Below the pieces are notes generated by a model. It saw only the letters and a list, made by a program, of their open reading frames with translations, searched no databases and was not told the origin of the DNA. The translations under genes and the position numbers were made by a program. Of a stretch of 60,000 nt of DNA, positions 31,845 to 42,627 are shown piece by piece. Numbering within the stretch: position 1 is the stretch's first letter; the number at the start of each line of letters is the position of its first letter. The stretch spans positions 44,685,448-44,745,447 of the forward strand of contig NC_087069.1 of NCBI RefSeq assembly GCF_963678635.1, read 5' to 3'. This DNA comes from Symsagittifera roscoffensis (taxonomy: Eukaryota > Xenacoelomorpha > Acoela > Convolutidae).

Positions 31845-34800
31845 AGTGGGACCATATCGACGACACTTTGGTCGTAAGCCGTGGTGTCAACCGTGAACTT
31901 AAAAATTCGATAATACAGCGAACAGTGTTCAGTTTTGTTTCTTCCGTTTTCGACCCCATAGGTCTCGTAGCGCCCTATACCGTAAGAGCGCGATTATTGT
32001 TGAAAGAAATCTGGCGCATTCATGGTCAACAATGAGATGATGAGCTACCCGTTGATATCAAGACAAAATTTCTTGCCTGGCACACTGGTTTGCCATCTCT
32101 AGGGAAAATGAGTATAAAGCGCAGCTACTTCACCGCACCAGTCGATTGGGTTGAGTTACACATGTTCGGTGACAGCTCAGAAGAAGTTTTTTGTGCTGTA
32201 GCTTTTCTTCGCGCCCGTGTGAAAACTTCACTCGAAACACAAGTTGCCTTCGTCTTTGGAAAAGCAAGAGTCGCGCCCATGAAAGCGCTTTCCATCCCGA
32301 AGCTTGAACTGCAGGCCGCGTTACTCGCTACCCGCTTGAAGGAAGATGTCCTCAAAGCTCTAACCATTCCTGTGTCAAACACGTTCATGTGGACTGACAG
32401 CACCACTGTGCTCCAGTGGTTAAACTCAGGTAGTAAGCAACCCACGTTCGTGTCAAACCGGATTGGAGAGATTCTGGAAAGTACGACCGTAGACCAGTGG
32501 TTTCATGTCTTAAGCGGAGACAACCCTGCTGATACGGGCACCAGAGGAATCTCAGCGGGGTCCTTAAAAACAAGCAGCTGGGTGAACGGGCCAAGTCTGC
32601 TGAAAAGTGGCGAGTGGCTTTTCAAGCCGAGCATAGAAATACTTGAGGAAATCCGCCTGGCTGGTCCCGCTTGTGACCTTAATGAAGGTTTACAGCAGGC
32701 CTCTAATTTTTCAAACGTTACACAAAAACAAAAACAACCCTGTTTATTTGCATGGGAAGAATTCAGCTCGTTTCGTAAACTCCAGCGAGTGGTTGCCTTC
32801 ATGCTCAGACTTAGTCCGAATTACCGGCACTACCGCACTGAAGTCAAGGAAATAACCGATCCGGTTGAATTAGAAACCGCCAAACAACGACTTTTGTTGA
32901 TTTCCCAAAAAAAATCTTTTGAAGCGGAATATTTACTCCTGTCCTGCAGCAAAACCGTCAAAAAGTCTAGTCGTATTGCACAATATGCACCGCTTATGGG
33001 TACTGCAATCCTCATTCGTTCAACTGGGCGAATTCGCCACCTAGTTGAAACTGAATATGACACAAAACACGCCATAATCCTAAATGGAAGGCATTCTCTG
33101 GTGAAATTGTTCGTAAGTGATGTTCATTATCGCTATCAGCACCAGTTCTTAGACTACCTGCGAGCTGCAATTCACTTAGAGTTCGCAATCTTGAACCTTC
33201 GCTCTTTATTAAAGTCCATTGAAGTCCACTGCCTTATATGTAGGAAGCGCAAAGCCAAAACTGTCACACCTATGATGGCAGAGCTTCCAGTTGAAAGGCT
33301 TGGTTACCGCCAGGCTCCCTTCACAAACTGTGGTGTTGATTACTTTGGACCCTTTTACGTCTCAATCAGCAGGAGTTCTGAAAAACGATGGTGCTTCCTT
33401 TTTACATGTATGACCACCAGAGCTGTACATATTGAGATTGTCTCATCCATGGACACGAGTTCGTGTGTAATGGGAATCGAAAGGTTCATTGCCCGTCGCG
33501 GCACTACATCAGTCATTTGGTCTGATAACGGCACCAATTTTGTGGGAGCCGAGAAAGAACTCTTAAATTGTATTCAGTCGTGGAACGGACAAGCACCCCC
33601 AGAGCTGGCGAAAAAAGGTAATAAGTGGAAATTTAACCCCCCGGCAGCCCCGCATCAAGATGGTTCTTGGGAACGTCTCGTTCGGTGTTGCAAAAGGGTA
33701 TTCTACGCAATAGTAGGAAGTAGAAAGCTCACTCCCGAAGTCCTTGAAACAACTTTCTGTCTTGTAGAACAATCACTGAACGCTCGACCCATAACATCAG
33801 TAAGTGCAAGTCCGGATGGTTTCGAGGTGTTAACTCCTAATCATTTTTTGTTAGGCCGAAATAGTACTAGCTTTCCTTCTCTCTCTTTCCAGGAGCACTT
33901 CGACCATCGAAAGTAATGTATCCGAGCGCAAAGCTACGCCAACGCAATTTGGAGTCGTTGGCTGCGAGATTATGTGCCAGCGCTGAATAAACGCAGTAAG
34001 TGGCACTCCGATAGTGACGTTATTTTAAAAACAGGGGATTTAGTGTGGATTGTTGACGAACGCAGCCCAAGGGGACACTACCTTCTGGCTCGTATAAAAA
34101 CCCTTAATTACGGAAAAGACAACATAGACCGATCCACAGTAGTTACAACCCGCTCCGGGGAGCTAACTCGACCGGCCATAAAACTCGCACCCGTTTTCGC
34201 TCCTTTAGGCGCGGAAGATGTTCGCGCTTAAATTAATCTTAAATTAATGAAGTCATTATAGCGCGAAAGTGAAAAGGCTAAAATTAGATTTTCTTAGACA
34301 AAAGGCCTTGAAAACTACTGGTTTGTCCGATTAAGGTCAGTTTGCCATCAAAATGTTTATAGATTTTTGAGATTGTTGGAAACCGTATTGCTAAAAATGT
34401 TAACCGAAAATTGTTTAACCGATATTACTTATTCTTTATATTATCTGTTGAATTGCCGATAATTTACAGATATTGAAACAGGTTTTTGTAAGGTCTTACA
34501 GGATACGAGAGTGCGGCACAAGTAGGCCCATTTAAACCAATTAAAAACGAGGTTATGTCATATCAGTATTTTCCGGGAAAGCAAATAGTTCAGAAGCAGA
34601 ATGCGTGTATAATTTTGTTGAACTAAATACTAGTGAGATCTAGAAATCTCTTTTGGTTGGACTTAGGCAATTTCACCGCAGGGCTAGTCAGTTTCCCTAA
34701 CGCAGATTTGATTGCATAAAAGTGCGCGTTTCCATCTTTTCAATAAATACTTAGACAACTTTACCCAACGTTCATATGGCGTCAAAAATTCAAAGATATA

Positions 34801-34930
34801 CGCAGGGTCACTTTTACGTATAAGAACTTTGGCCTAGGTCCACTTGATCATTTTGCTCAAGGTTGGAGCATACTTTTTGCCTGTTCGTGTAGCCAACAGC
34901 TGTCCACCCTATCCCTTGAGAGCTTCCAGA
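31374..34930 (+). mobile_element. BEL/Pao LTR retrotransposon, 5' part missing
   Basis: The plus strand carries the 3' part of a BEL/Pao pol (RT, RNase H, integrase) followed by about 700 bases of 3' region. Gag, protease and the start of RT are absent; the homology begins right after ttttttttcag at 31363-31373, just past the 1.1 kb array. The 3' region (34232-34930) matches the minus-strand copy at 58690-60000 for at least 100 bases after pol, and has AATAAA at 34742, so it probably contains the 3' LTR. Its ends were not resolved. Confidence 0.85.
31811..34231 (+). pseudogene. BEL/Pao RT C-terminus, RNase H and integrase with two in-frame stops
   Basis: One frame runs the whole length, interrupted only by TGA at 32033-32035 and TAA at 33914-33916. 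It contains the RT thumb (VSSVFDPIGLVAPYTV), RNase H (MFGDSSEEVFCAVAF, KLELQAALLATRL, TDSTTVLQWL, NPADTGTRG), the integrase zinc-binding segment (H-x-Y..CLICRKRKAKTV), catalytic D (GVDYFGPF, 33338), D (SDNGTNF, 33524) and E (SWERL, 33671), and a C-terminal tail with TGDLVWIVDE and LTRPAIKLAPV ending at 34231. It is far better preserved than the Polinton or gypsy remains, so it is younger. Confidence 0.9.
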
Positions 34931-34944
34931 ATTTAATTTTTATT
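34232..34944 (+). other. 3' region of the BEL/Pao element, probable LTR
   Basis: There is no coding sequence. The stretch aggccttgaaaactactgg to tttttgagattgttgg (about 34302-34380) is repeated in diverged form on the minus strand near 58730-58795, in both cases just after the integrase tail. AATAAA at 34742-34747 could be the LTR polyadenylation signal. LTR ends were not determined because the 5' LTR is missing. Confidence 0.5.
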
Positions 34945-35457
34945 GTTCCGACTTTCGATACGAAAGTAACGGAATATTTGTGCTGGAGGTGGGTTTTTTT
35001 CTTCAGACAAATTTCGACTTTTTAACTAACCATTTTTGACGGAATTTTTCTATATCGTTCGAAAGCTATTGTTGTCCTGAGCTCAAATTTGAAAAATTAT
35101 TTTACCTGTAATCATTTTTCGTAAAGTTATGGGGGTTTAAAGATTGCAATTTTGGCCAATTTGGGACAATTAACGCACGCGCGATATATTTCGCGCTAAC
35201 GCGCAAGCGGAGTGTTAATCCGTCTCAAAATTGTTCCAAAATGGTTGGAAGAAGCTTTATTTGCCATAATTGATTTGTTACAAGGAGCGAAATCTATCCT
35301 TTTGCATTTTATATGGCGTGTGGGGAAATGATTTTCCTTAAAAAAATTCATTTTATTTTATTTTATTTCATTAATTTTTTTATTGTTATTACTGCTCCAT
35401 ATAGCTTAAAAGGCAGTCGGAACATTCAAGGCTTCGCGCTGATACGAGCAGTCTTGT
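34945..35457 (+). mobile_element. Helentron-like non-autonomous element, copy 1
   Basis: Begins gttccgactttcgatacg and ends gatacgagcagtcttg, flanked by T on both sides. The start forms a stem (CTTTCG-ATA-CGAAAG); 5' GTTCCGACT recurs inverted as AGTCGGAAC about 40 bases before the 3' end, followed by a terminal hairpin. An internal gcgcgatatatttcgcgc dyad is present. Non-coding. It lies next to the 3' end of the BEL/Pao element. Confidence 0.8.
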
Positions 35458-35713
35458 TTTTATATGTGCTCTTTTGTGTATATAAAGAGCCTCCGGTGTG
35501 TAGATGAATGCCCTTGCAAGCTGAAAAGGATTCGTAAGCGGGATAGTTGTCCCTTATTGCAACTGGAAAAAATATCTCTTCTTATTGTGAAAAATACTCA
35601 TTTGACTATTATGGATGTTTTATGAAACATCATGAAAATTCAATACCTGTTAATTCGTATAAACTCGATGTGAGGTGCATGTGTTTATAATTTTATGATG
35701 ATCAGATTCAATA

Positions 35714-35893
35714 ATGAGTACAGTTGATGACTCATTAGCACGAAAAACAAAAGAATGCTTGTTTGCATCTGGAATTGAGGAATTTTTCGGCCACGAACAA
35801 GATTTTCATCCAGGAACAGATAGAAAGGTGGTAAAATATTTTATTTTCCAGTGCTTTATCAACGGTACGTCTTTTTGGTTTCCATTATATTAG
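35714..35893 (+). CDS. Short unidentified ORF (59 residues)
   Basis: ATG 35714 to TAG 35891-35893, beginning MSTVDDSLARKTKECLF and including GIEEFFGHEQDFHPGTDRK. The first 38 residues have a protein-like composition that stands out from the AT-rich flanks; the rest is Phe-rich and less convincing, so coding sequence may stop at a splice donor (AG|GTGGTA at about 35827). It might be a first exon. No domain recognised and no downstream exon found. The remainder of 35458-36436 shows no gene. Confidence 0.3.
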   Translation: MSTVDDSLARKTKECLFASGIEEFFGHEQDFHPGTDRKVVKYFIFQCFINGTSFWFPLY

Positions 35894-36436
35894 CCCGATT
35901 AGATTGATGTCTATGTATATTCTTAGCTCTCTCTCGCCTGAAAAGTTATATCATTTTTATCATTTTTCGTGTTTGTCAAATGATGTCCGAAAGGTGTACA
36001 ACAAAAACATTTACAGGGAGTAAGTTTTGTGTGTAATCTGTCTCGGCATTTCTCTTATAAGTTTTTACTACAAAAATTATCCGACTCAAACCAGTTTCTC
36101 AACTTAAACCAGTTTTTATGCAAAAAAAAAATCAATTCTTTTGTGTAATTTTCTATTGTTTTTTTAATAAAAGTTTTCAAGTTTTGACAGAACTTTCTAT
36201 ATCGTTTTACACTCGAATTTCCATAGATTGGGTTTTTTGGCCTTCATGATGAATTATGACCAAAGAAGATTGAACATCAAGCTCAAAGTTATTGAATATC
36301 AAGCCCTAAAAAGCAAAAACGTCTCCTGAGTTCCAAATGTTCATACTCTAATTTTTTTAAAGAGGCCACGAACTTATACAACTTTGTTAAAAAAACAGAA
36401 ACTGATCAAAAGACTACTCTAAAATAATGTGTTTTT

Positions 36437-36964
36437 GTTCCGACTTTGGATACGAAAGTAACGGAATATTTGTGCTCGGGGTGGGTTTTTTTTCTTCAGA
36501 CAAATTTCGACTTTTTAACTAGCCGTTTTTGACGCAATTTTTTTATATCATTCGAAAGCTATTGTTGTCCTGAGCTTGAATTTGAAAATATATTTCACCT
36601 GTGATTATTTTTCGTAAAGTTATGGGGGTTTAAAGATTGCCATTTTGGCCAATTTGGGACAATTAACGCGCGATAAACTTCGCGCTATTAACGCGTAAGC
36701 GAGACTTAATCCGTCTTAGAAATTGATCCAAGTTGGTTCAAGGAAGCTTATATGCCATAATTGATTTGTTAATAGGCGCAAAATCTATTTCTTTGTACTC
36801 TATATGACGTGTGGAGGGACGTTTTTTCATAAAATCTCAAATTTTTTCAGAAATTTTTTTTAATTTTTTTTTATTACTTTGAAATTTTTCATCTTATTAA
36901 TGCTCCATAGATCTTAAAAGGCAGTCGGAATTTTCAAGGCTTCGCCCTGATACGAGCAGTCTTT
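36437..36964 (+). mobile_element. Helentron-like non-autonomous element, copy 2
   Basis: Starts gttccgactttggatacg (one stem base changed) and ends tacgagcagtctt, immediately followed by copy 3. It keeps the internal ttaacgcgcgat and atggcgtgtgg-type blocks of the family (here atgacgtgtgg). Confidence 0.8.
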
Positions 36965-36966
36965 TT

Positions 36967-37500
36967 GTTCCGACTTTCGATACGAAAGTAACGGAATATT
37001 TGTGCTCGGGGTGGGTTTTTTTTCTTCTTCAGACAAATTACGACTTTTTGACAAGCCCTTTTTTGACGGAGTTTTTTTTCATCATTCGAAAGGTATTGTT
37101 GTCCTGAGCTCAAATTTGAAAAGATATTTCACCTGTGATCTTTTTTCGTAAAGTTATGGGGGTTTAAAGATTGCCATTTTGGCCAATTTGGGACAATTAA
37201 CGCGCGATATATTTCGCGCTATTAACGCGTAAGCGGAGAGTTAATCCGTCTTAGAAATTGTTCCAAATTGCTTTAACGAAGCCTATTTGCCAAAACTGAT
37301 TTGTTACAAGTAGCAAAATCTATCCTTTTGTCCTTCATATGGCGTGTGGGGGATGATTTTTATTTTAAAAAAACTCAAATTTTTGAAAAAAAAATTCATT
37401 ATGTTTTATTACGTTTAATTTTTTTATTGATTTTACTGCTCCATAAACCTTAATGGGCAGTCGGAACATTCAGGGCTTCGCACTGATACGAGCAGTCTTG
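36967..37500 (+). mobile_element. Helentron-like non-autonomous element, copy 3
   Basis: Lies head-to-tail with copy 2 with only a couple of T residues between them. It has the full start gttccgactttcgatacg and end gatacgagcagtcttg. Bases 37501-37803 between this and copy 4 hold no gene. Confidence 0.82.
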
Positions 37501-37803
37501 TTATAGTTTAAAATCCTCTTGAAAAAATATACTTGCCGGCTTTGCAATCGTCGTCACTAATATTTGCCTTTCAATAACTTGATTCACTATTTGTCGATTC
37601 ATTTGTTTCCACTTATACTCCATTATTTGAAATAACAATCCACACTTAACAATTAAATTACGCTTAATTTTCCAATATCAGAGTTTTTTTGCTTTGGAAC
37701 AGTAAATAAATATCTCAACCAAACCGGACCAACTGCACGGAAGAAAGTAGTTTCAAAAAAGAAAGGAAAGTCAGTGCAACAGATATCCAACCAAAAAATT
37801 CTG

Positions 37804-38346
37804 GCAAAACTGCTCGAATCAGGGCGAAGCCCTTAATGTTCCGACTGCCTTCAAGGTTTATGGAGCAGCAGTAATAACATTAAAAAAATTAAATGAAAAA
37901 AAAATAAAACGAAATTTTTTTTTCTAAAATTTGAAATTTTTTATGAAAATCATCTTCCCACACGCCATATAAAGTACAAAACGAGAGATTTCGTTCCTTG
38001 TAACAATGCATATATGGCAAATAAGCTTCGTTCAACCAATTTGGAACGATTTATAAGACGGATTGAATCTCCGCTTACGAGTCAATAGCGCGAATTATAT
38101 CGCGCGTTAATTGTCCCAAATTGGTCAAAATGGTCAAAATGGCGGTCTTTAACCCTCATAACTCTACGAAAAATGATCACAGGTGAAATATCTTTTCAAA
38201 TTTAAGCTCAGGACAACAATACCTCTTGAATGATATAAAGAAAATTCCGTCAAAAATGGCTAGTTAAAAAGTCGAAACTTGTCTGAAGAAAAAAAAACCC
38301 TTCCCGAGCACAAATATTCCGTTAATTTCGTATCGAAAGTCGGAAC
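37804..38346 (-). mobile_element. Helentron-like non-autonomous element, copy 4 (inverted)
   Basis: The plus strand starts actgctcgaatcagggcg and ends atcgaaagtcggaac, the reverse complement of the family. The terminal hairpin (gggcgaagccc on the plus strand) and GTTCCGAC ends are present. The only inverted copy of the seven; with copies 2 and 3 it forms a local inverted pair. Confidence 0.82.
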
Positions 38347-39533
38347 AATAAGTTGGAAGATTCTAAGAGTATTTGTAAGATAGCGGTTTTTGTCAACCAA
38401 GCCCTTCAATTTTGTTTGTTCGTAGATAACGGCGAAAAAGATCCAAGAAAAGTAGCAATATTGCGGATTCCGCTTACAGTTGACATCATTCACAATAATG
38501 TTTCCTTTAACTATGGTGCACGAATTGCGATTGTTGAATGTTTATAGAACGTTGATTTCTCTTTAGACTTAGTCAAGAGATCATTTATTTTAATCAACTT
38601 CAAATCTCTGCACGTTGCTCAAAAGCCATACTAACGGTAATTCTTCAAAAAAACTCAATATCTTGTACATTCTTCTACGAATTTTTGGAAAAACCGGTAG
38701 AAAAGTCTCGAAAAATTGTCAATATAAATTTGCGCCAAATGTGTAGAATTCTAATAGGACGTCTTTTTTGATGGCCAAAGAGTTAAAAGATATCAACTCT
38801 TGAAAAAATGATGAAACAAAAAACAACTTCGAGCTTATCAACCCTCGATAAAAATGGTCTTAAGTGAATCAAAATACTCATTACAAGCACGTAGTTCAAT
38901 AACCACATCGTCTCACTTAGAGAAGCAGATAGCAAAGAAAAAAAGTATTTAAAATTCAAGGGCTACTTCAATTTTGAGTTCAAATTACATTGATTAACGA
39001 CCACATTTCTTTCAGAAACATGTAATTTTGTCTAGTAATTGTTCATTTAGACACATTTTTTTCAGACTGGAGAATCAAAATAAAAGAGGTGTTCAATTGG
39101 TGAAGTAATTATAATAGGATATTTTAACTTTTCTACCTTTTCTGCGAAAGAGTCCGCGTTTTACAATCGCACTCAAAATTTCGAAAAAAAAGTTTAACCA
39201 TGCTCAGAACTTTACTTTTTATAAGTTTATTTAGAACTCCGCAGAAAAAAAACAAATAAAAAGAACCTCCAAACACAGACAATACCAAAATCATAATAAA
39301 TACTACGTCCAAATAAGTGTAAATACCAGTCGTAGAGATATAGTGTATATATTTCTTGGTCCGCAAATGAGAAAATATTTGACTGTTTTTTTTGCATACT
39401 GCGGTGACATCGCACAACTTTTACTCTGAATTTTCAAGACCGCAAACCCGCTCAGATTTTTTCAACCCTCAAAAATTAGCGTAGTTCAAAAACGCTTAAC
39501 AGACTTCTCAATCACATGATGAAGATGCTTTTT
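38347..39533. other. No gene supported
   Basis: AT-rich sequence between two copies of the 0.5 kb element. Short frames at 38353-38547 (plus) and 39133-39417 (minus) lack motifs and, in the first case, an ATG start. Confidence 0.5.
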
Positions 39534-40070
39534 GTTCCGACTTTCGATACGAAAGTAACGGAATATTTGTGCTCGGGGAGGGTTTTTTCTTCAGACAAAT
39601 TTCGACTTTTTAACTATCCATTTTTGACAAAGTTTTTAGGTCTTTCAAAAAGTATTGTAGTCCTGAGCTTAAATTCGAAAAAATATTTTACCTGTGATCA
39701 TTTTTCGTAAAGTTATGAGGGTTTAAATTTTGCTATTTTGGCCATTTTGACCAATTTGGGACAATTAACGCGCGATATGATTCTCGCTATTAACGCGTAA
39801 GCGGAGATTTAATCCGTCTTATAAATCGTTCCAAATTGGTTGAACGAAGCTTACTTGCCATAATTGATTTGTTACTAGAAGCGAAATCTACTCTTTTGTA
39901 CTTTATATGGCGTGTGGGGGGATGATTTTCATAAACAATTTCAAATTTTAGAATAAAAAAATTTCGTTTTATTTTATTTCATTTAATTTTTTTAATGTTA
40001 TTACTGCTGTTCCATAAACCTTAAAGGCAGTCGGCACATTCAGGGCTTCGCTCTGATACGAGCAGTCTTG
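39534..40070 (+). mobile_element. Helentron-like non-autonomous element, copy 5
   Basis: Full start gttccgactttcgatacg and end gatacgagcagtcttg. The terminal hairpin is slightly damaged (cagggcttcgctctg). An internal gcgcgatatgattctcgc dyad remains. Confidence 0.82.
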
Positions 40071-41030
40071 TATTCTTTTGCGTCAGTTATGGTTTTTATA
40101 CTTTGAATGTCAAAAAAATAAACCTTCTTCACATATTAACGCAAATAAGTCTGTTAGACTCATTTTCAGCTCCTGTTAATGAAGAAACATAACAAAAAAA
40201 TATTAAAAAACGAAAATTGGAAAAACATCTACAGCATTGTCTTTATAGTACAAGCCTTTTAGGCATGTTTTTGAAATTTTATTGACTGTGCTTCAACACA
40301 AAATTTTTCCCCAAAACAATTCAAACATTTCCAAGTTTTCGTATAACTTTTCCGCCTTTGGTTCCTAAGATGTATTGTCCAACAATCTTCGATTTCCTAA
40401 ATTCTAGATATTGCACTTATTTCCGCGTGTTTTTGCAAAGTGTCGACTTATTTCTTATTTGGCTAATTTTATTAAACTCTGGCAAAAAACATCTGACACA
40501 CTTTTGCAAACATCAAGTCAGTTTTTTTGGTCACATGGTGTCTGAAACTGCTCAAAAAACGCTAAAAACAAATACAATGGAAGAAAACTTTAACGCCATT
40601 GGAGATGGTTGAGTTTTCAAGTTAACGGCTATCATTTGGTTTAAAAAAATATTTAACGTTGTTCAACAAAGAAATTAGATATTTTTGACTGAGAAATCAA
40701 CATCCCTGAAGCCTTGAGCATTCTGGTCTAGTTCAAAATACTGAACGTTCTTGTAATTATATGGTAAAAATGAACACTATCATTTCAGCAAATGTAAAAT
40801 TTGTGCAATTCTAAACTACAAGAATAACAGGGTGTAGTTTTTTTTGTTCAATTTTGCACGCTAATTTCTTTCAGGACTTGGTACCTTGAATTGTTATTGT
40901 TGCAGACAATTAATTTTACGGCCCATCAAATAAGATAAGGTGAAGAATTATACACGCCCTCATTGAAGTTTTATGGATAATAATTGATTAATTTGGCATT
41001 TTATATTCAGTATCCAAAAAATTACAAAAA
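40071..41030. other. No gene supported; weak RT-like phrase at 40500-40560
   Basis: A plus frame at 40358-40612 contains HQVSFFGHMVSE, which resembles the FLGH motif after the YxDD box of gypsy RTs, but no YxDD or other RT motif accompanies it. It could be a tiny retroelement scrap or chance. Confidence 0.3.
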
Positions 41031-41960
41031 TAATCGATTAGACTTGATCAAAAATGGATTACAATCCTAATATTGCTACGTCAATATAATGCATTATAAT
41101 CGATTATAATCCCTTATAATCAATTATCATGGATTTTTTGAGAAGTTAATCATAAAATTTACAAAAATTTTTCAAAGATGTCCTATGTCTTGTTTAAGGC
41201 AGTTGCTATGTTTTACGTTTCATAAAATGTTACTTTAACTTTTCATTTAAAAATTTTTATATTTTTTCGCCCACTTTCTCAATTCATCTCAGTTTACACT
41301 TCCTCATTACTTTACCCCCCACTTTAATGCCCCCTTTTACCACCTCTCTTCCAGTTCACCACAAGCGCCATTCGCATCCCCTTATGGTTGAATATGTGTG
41401 ATTTTTTATTGGCAGATTTTAGGGGAAAGAATTAACGATTTTCAGTTTATATCCCCCATTTAACCCCCCCCCCCCCGTTTAGAACCCTCCCCTCATTTTA
41501 GGACCTTCGATTACGAATAATCAGGATAGTACCCGTACTTTAACCCAAACATTGCGGGGGTGTTTGGGAAAGGCGGGGGAGGGGGTGTAGCTGGTGGGAA
41601 AACAATGTGGAGGGATAAATTGGGGGCGGGTGGTGATAAACTTGGAGTGGGGGTAAGATGGGGAGGGGGCTCAAATTTTTTTGAGTTTTTTGGGATGAAC
41701 AGATGTGTTTGGGTTCTAAATTTGCAGAACGTTTATTTTGTAACAATGCTTGCATCATTTTGTTATAACTGTGCAAATTCTCATGGATTTTTGTGACCGA
41801 AAAAATAATTGTTTTGTCAAAAAAATCTATTAAAAGGATTTTTAGGAACTAAAAATGATCGATTAGAATCCCCTAAAATCCATTTTCATAGTTGGATGGT
41901 TCATGAAAATCGATTATATGAGTTAAGCTTTTAACCAATATGATCCATTCTAATCGATTA
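41031..41960. mobile_element. Foldback element with TAATCGATTA ends
   Basis: The left end taatcgattagacttgatca (41031-41050) and the reverse complement of the right end (41941-41960) agree at 18 of 20 bases. Further taatcgatta- and aatcgattat-like sites lie inside each end. The left interior is C-rich on the plus strand (41290-41350, 41464-41476 a run of 13 C) and the right interior is G-rich (41550-41690), so the two halves are roughly complementary. Non-coding. The ORFs at 41540-41796 are translations of this biased DNA. Confidence 0.65.
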
Positions 41961-42100
41961 TTTCCCATGAAACTCCAGTGCGGGTGTTCTTGTTTTGCTG
42001 AATAACTGAAAGTAAAATGACAAAGAAGTAACAGTTTGTCATTCATTTTGGTTAATTAACAAAATTTATATCGCTTTTGTTTTGTAACCTTTCATTTATT

Positions 42101-42591
42101 GTTCCGACTTTCGATACGAAAGTGACGGAATATTTGTGCTCGGGGTGGGTTTTTTTTTCTTCAGACAAATTTCGACTTTTTAACTAGCCATTTTTGACGG
42201 ATTTTGAAAAGATATTTCACCTTTGATCATTTTTCGTAAAGTTATGGGGGTTTAAAAATCGCCATTTTGGCCAATTTGGGACAATAAACGCGCGATATAT
42301 TTCGCGCTATTAACGCGTAAGCGGAGAGTTGATCCGTCTTAGAAATCGTTCCAATTTGGTTGAAAGAAGCTTATTCGCCATAATTGATTTGTTACAAAAA
42401 GCGAAATCTATCCTTTTGTTTTTTATATGGCGTGTGGGGGGATGATTTTCAAAAAATTTTCAAATTTTAGAAAAAAAAAACATTTTCATTTATTTTTATC
42501 ACATTTAATTTTTTTATAGGTTATTACTGCTCCATAAACATTAAAAGGCAGTCGGAACATTCAGGGCTTCGCCCTGATACGAGCAGTCTTG
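42101..42591 (+). mobile_element. Helentron-like non-autonomous element, copy 6
   Basis: Complete ends (gttccgactttcgatacg to gatacgagcagtcttg) with a perfect terminal hairpin CAGGGC-TTC-GCCCTG. It ends 36 bases before the ATG of the TRIM-like pseudogene. About 30 bases shorter than its relatives owing to an internal deletion near 42200. Confidence 0.85.
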
Positions 42592-42627
42592 TTTCTTTTA
42601 TTTTCATTTTCTGTTGATTTATCAGTC

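Noticed and set aside
32125-33772. Several minus-strand frames of 60-106 codons
   Set aside because: Shadows of the BEL/Pao pol frame on the plus strand.
40358-40612. Frame with HQVSFFGHMVSE, like a gypsy RT motif
   Set aside because: Only one motif, no YxDD or flanking RT text; kept as a remark but not called.
41540-41796. Pro-rich minus frame and Gly-rich plus frame
   Set aside because: Translations of the C-rich/G-rich foldback DNA; no independent support.
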